Below, one piece after another: positions 61,749 through 63,468 of a stretch of DNA of 63,468 nucleotides (positions are counted from its first letter, which is position 1; every line of letters begins with the position of its first letter). This stretch comes from Candidatus Rifleibacteriota bacterium (GTDB taxonomy: Bacteria > Riflebacteria > Ozemobacteria > Ozemobacterales > Ozemobacteraceae): positions 1 through 63,468 of the forward strand of contig JAKQOH010000196.1 in the NCBI GenBank assembly GCA_029565415.1, given 5' to 3'. The notes beneath the pieces were generated by a model that was not told the DNA's origin, made no database searches, and saw only the letters and a list, made by a program, of their open reading frames with translations. The translations under genes were made by a program, and so were the position numbers.

Positions 61749-63468
61749 ATGACGTTGCTCGCTCTTGCATGGGTGTGTTTCGGTTTCAGTTTCCTGACCG
61801 GTCTGTTTGGTCACGACATCGCCGTGCGGTGGCGCAGAATCGGCTGCCACGCGGCCTCGGTCGGTTCGGGCCTGGTGCTTGTCCTGGGCAGTCTCGGCCT
61901 TGCGGGGCACGAGTGGCGCGTCGCCTGGGATGGCCTCGCCGTTCTTGGGCCGGTGACCGTGGCCCTCGACCGTATTTCTGGCCTCTTCCTGACGATGCTT
62001 GGCGGGGTCGGTCTTTCGGCGTCGGTGTTCGCCGACGGGTATCTCGAGCATCTCGAGAAACGGTGGAATTTCCACTGGATGCCGATGTGCCAGGCCGTCT
62101 TCCTCGCCTCGATGGCCGGCGTGTTCGTCGCCGACTCCGTGCCGACGTTCCTCTTTTTCTGGGAACTGATGGCGCTCAGCTCGTTCGGCCTCGTCATGCT
62201 CGATTCGCTGACCGAGAGCCGCCGCCGCACCGGGTTCATGTATCTGGCCATGACCCACGTGGCGGCCGCCTTCCTCACTCTCGCGCTGGCGTGGCCCTGC
62301 GCCCATGCCGGCAGCGGCTGGTCCTTCACCGACTGGACGGCCGGATTTGCCGGGCTGGGCGGCTGGCAGCGCATGGTCGTGGTGGTCTGTCTGCTCATCG
62401 GGTTCGGAACGAAAGCCGGGATGATGCCGCTTCACATCTGGCTGCCGCGCGCCCACCCGCAGGCGCCGTCCCATGTTTCGGCCCTGATGTCGGGAGTCAT
62501 GGTCAAGACCGGCATCTACGGATTGTTCCGCTTCCTGGCCGTCTCGGGCGTGGTTCTCGGGGCGGAGTGGGGGTGGGTCATTCTCGCCATCGCCGCCGTC
62601 TCGATGCTGCTCGGCGTTCTCTACGCCTGCAACGAGCATCACCTCAAGACGCTGCTGGCCTACTCGAGCATCGAGAACGTCGGCATCATCCTGCTCGGTC
62701 TCGCGATGGGGCTGCTGCTCAGGGGCTGGGGCCGGGAGGTCGATGCCGCCATCGCCTTTTCCGCCGGCCTGTTCCATGCCTTCAACCACGCTTTCTTCAA
62801 GGGGCTGCTGTTCATGGCCGCCGGCGGCGTCCAGGCCACGACGCATCACGGCAACATGGACGAACTGGGCGGCATGGCGCGCACGATTCCCGGCATCTCG
62901 ATGCTCTTTTTCATCGGGGCCATGGCGATCTCCTGCCTGCCGCCCCTGAACGGATTCGCCGGGGAATGGATGATCTATTTCAGCGTCCTGAGCGGATTCC
63001 GTCTCCCCGGCATCGCGGCCAAAATCATCCTGCCTCTGGTCGCCGCAGGCCTGGCACTCGCGGGCGCCCTCGCCGCCGGCTGTTTCGTGAAGGCGTTCGG
63101 CTCGATCTTCCTCGGGAAACCCCGCTCCGAAGCCGCTGCGCATCCTCCGGCTCCCGGCATGAAACGCATGATCGCCGGCATGATTCCCTCGGCCGCTGCC
63201 TGCATCGTGTTCGGGGTGTTTCCCGACACGATTCTCGAGCCGCTGAAGAAGGCGTTCGTCGCCTCGAGAAGCCTGCCGCCAGCCATTCAGCCCCTTGGCT
63301 GGCCCGGCATGGAAGGGCAGGGGGTGCAGCCGATGCTGGTTCTGAGCTGTCTTGCGGCCGGCGTCGCTCTCGCCTGGTGGATTCTCGGCCGCCGCGGTCG
63401 CGCTCCGGCCGCCGCCGTCGTCGAATCCTGGAACTGCGGCACCCCGCTCACCCCCCGCATGGCCTACA
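61749..63468 (+). CDS. hyfB: HyfB/HycC-like proton-pumping membrane subunit (3' truncated by window end)
   Basis: 573 codons visible, running off the right edge. Antiporter-like subunit of group 4 hydrogenase or related energy-converting complexes, also akin to NuoL/NuoM. Characteristic segments: VADSVPTFLFFWELMALSSF, GTKAGMMPLHIWLPRAHPQ, APSHVSALMSGVMVKTGIYG, LLAYSSIENVGIILLG, FNHAFFKGLLFMAAG and near the end ESWNCGTPLTPRMAYT, the last being typical of HyfB/HycC. The proton-path Glu (FWELM) and Lys (GTKAG, MVKTG, FFKG) are present. Starts at ATG 61749; the ribosome-binding site is weak. Other hydrogenase subunits would be expected beyond the window. Confidence 0.92.
   Translation, partial: MTLLALAWVCFGFSFLTGLFGHDIAVRWRRIGCHAASVGSGLVLVLGSLGLAGHEWRVAWDGLAVLGPVTVALDRISGLFLTMLGGVGLSASVFADGYLEHLEKRWNFHWMPMCQAVFLASMAGVFVADSVPTFLFFWELMALSSFGLVMLDSLTESRRRTGFMYLAMTHVAAAFLTLALAWPCAHAGSGWSFTDWTAGFAGLGGWQRMVVVVCLLIGFGTKAGMMPLHIWLPRAHPQAPSHVSALMSGVMVKTGIYGLFRFLAVSGVVLGAEWGWVILAIAAVSMLLGVLYACNEHHLKTLLAYSSIENVGIILLGLAMGLLLRGWGREVDAAIAFSAGLFHAFNHAFFKGLLFMAAGGVQATTHHGNMDELGGMARTIPGISMLFFIGAMAISCLPPLNGFAGEWMIYFSVLSGFRLPGIAAKIILPLVAAGLALAGALAAGCFVKAFGSIFLGKPRSEAAAHPPAPGMKRMIAGMIPSAAACIVFGVFPDTILEPLKKAFVASRSLPPAIQPLGWPGMEGQGVQPMLVLSCLAAGVALAWWILGRRGRAPAAAVVESWNCGTPLTPRMAY

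Noticed and set aside
60336..63143. Open frame of about 935 codons on the minus strand spanning the divergent promoter at 61.6 kb
   Set aside because: Its left part is an alternate frame of the fused cyclase and its right part is antisense to the hyfB-like gene; it mixes two real genes and has no coherent fold.

Overview
The window is GC-rich and almost fully coding. AsmA/TamB-like, SurA-like and signal-peptide proteins, a phosphatidylethanolamine pathway and a PilT ATPase suggest a Gram-negative (diderm), signalling-rich bacterium. The mix of Ser/Thr kinases, FHA, VWA and TPR proteins, HAMP-cyclases, a Ycf46-like AAA+ ATPase with DUF1257/DUF2997, and a group-4-hydrogenase-type membrane subunit recalls poorly sampled phyla such as Riflebacteria/Ozemobacterota. 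That placement is a low-confidence inference. No tRNA, rRNA, CRISPR array, insertion sequence or phage gene was seen.

Layout. 0-2 kb: a KtrB/TrkH potassium channel subunit (minus) behind a sigma70-type promoter and a leader that reads as a c-di-AMP (ydaO-yuaA) riboswitch. 2-14 kb: a divergent phospho-signalling locus, with a membrane protein carrying two kinase domains and a beta-helix plus a secreted TPR protein on the minus strand, and an AsmA-like protein plus a membrane FHA protein on the plus strand. 14-25 kb: a long minus-strand run with an M23 peptidase-like protein, two large membrane proteins of related design, a cysteine-repeat secreted protein, rlmE, a 5'-nucleotidase, a small TPR protein and a radical-SAM/hotdog fusion. 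25.5-33.6 kb: a complete Bat (MoxR/DUF58/VWA/TPR) operon. 33.7-35.1 kb: psd and pssA, which together make phosphatidylethanolamine. 35.3-37.1 kb: three small minus-strand genes. 37.2-45.2 kb: a plus-strand run with the Ycf46-like AAA+/DUF1257/TPR/DUF2997 module, pilT, an RNase Z-like hydrolase, an NtrC-type regulator and an RlmM-like methyltransferase.

45.2-61.6 kb is dominated by class III nucleotide cyclases, interspersed with pyruvate kinase, a PstS-like protein, a histidine kinase with a decayed receiver and a small Cys-rich protein. All four cyclase heads are defective in complementary ways. Two keep both metal-binding Asp residues but lack the transition-state Asn/Arg (C1-like). Two keep Asn/Arg but lack the first metal Asp (C2-like). 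One C1-like/C2-like pair is fused in a single 2026-residue, roughly 8-TM protein with the plan TM-C1-TM-C2, as in animal membrane adenylyl cyclases. The other pair comes from adjacent genes, and the upstream partner is split by an in-frame TGA. I regard this as the most interesting system in the window. The window ends inside a HyfB/HycC-like gene.

A second genome-scale peculiarity is a series of short AT-rich islands inside otherwise GC-rich genes. They hold nearly all the ATA and AGA codons I noticed and recur about once per one to two genes.
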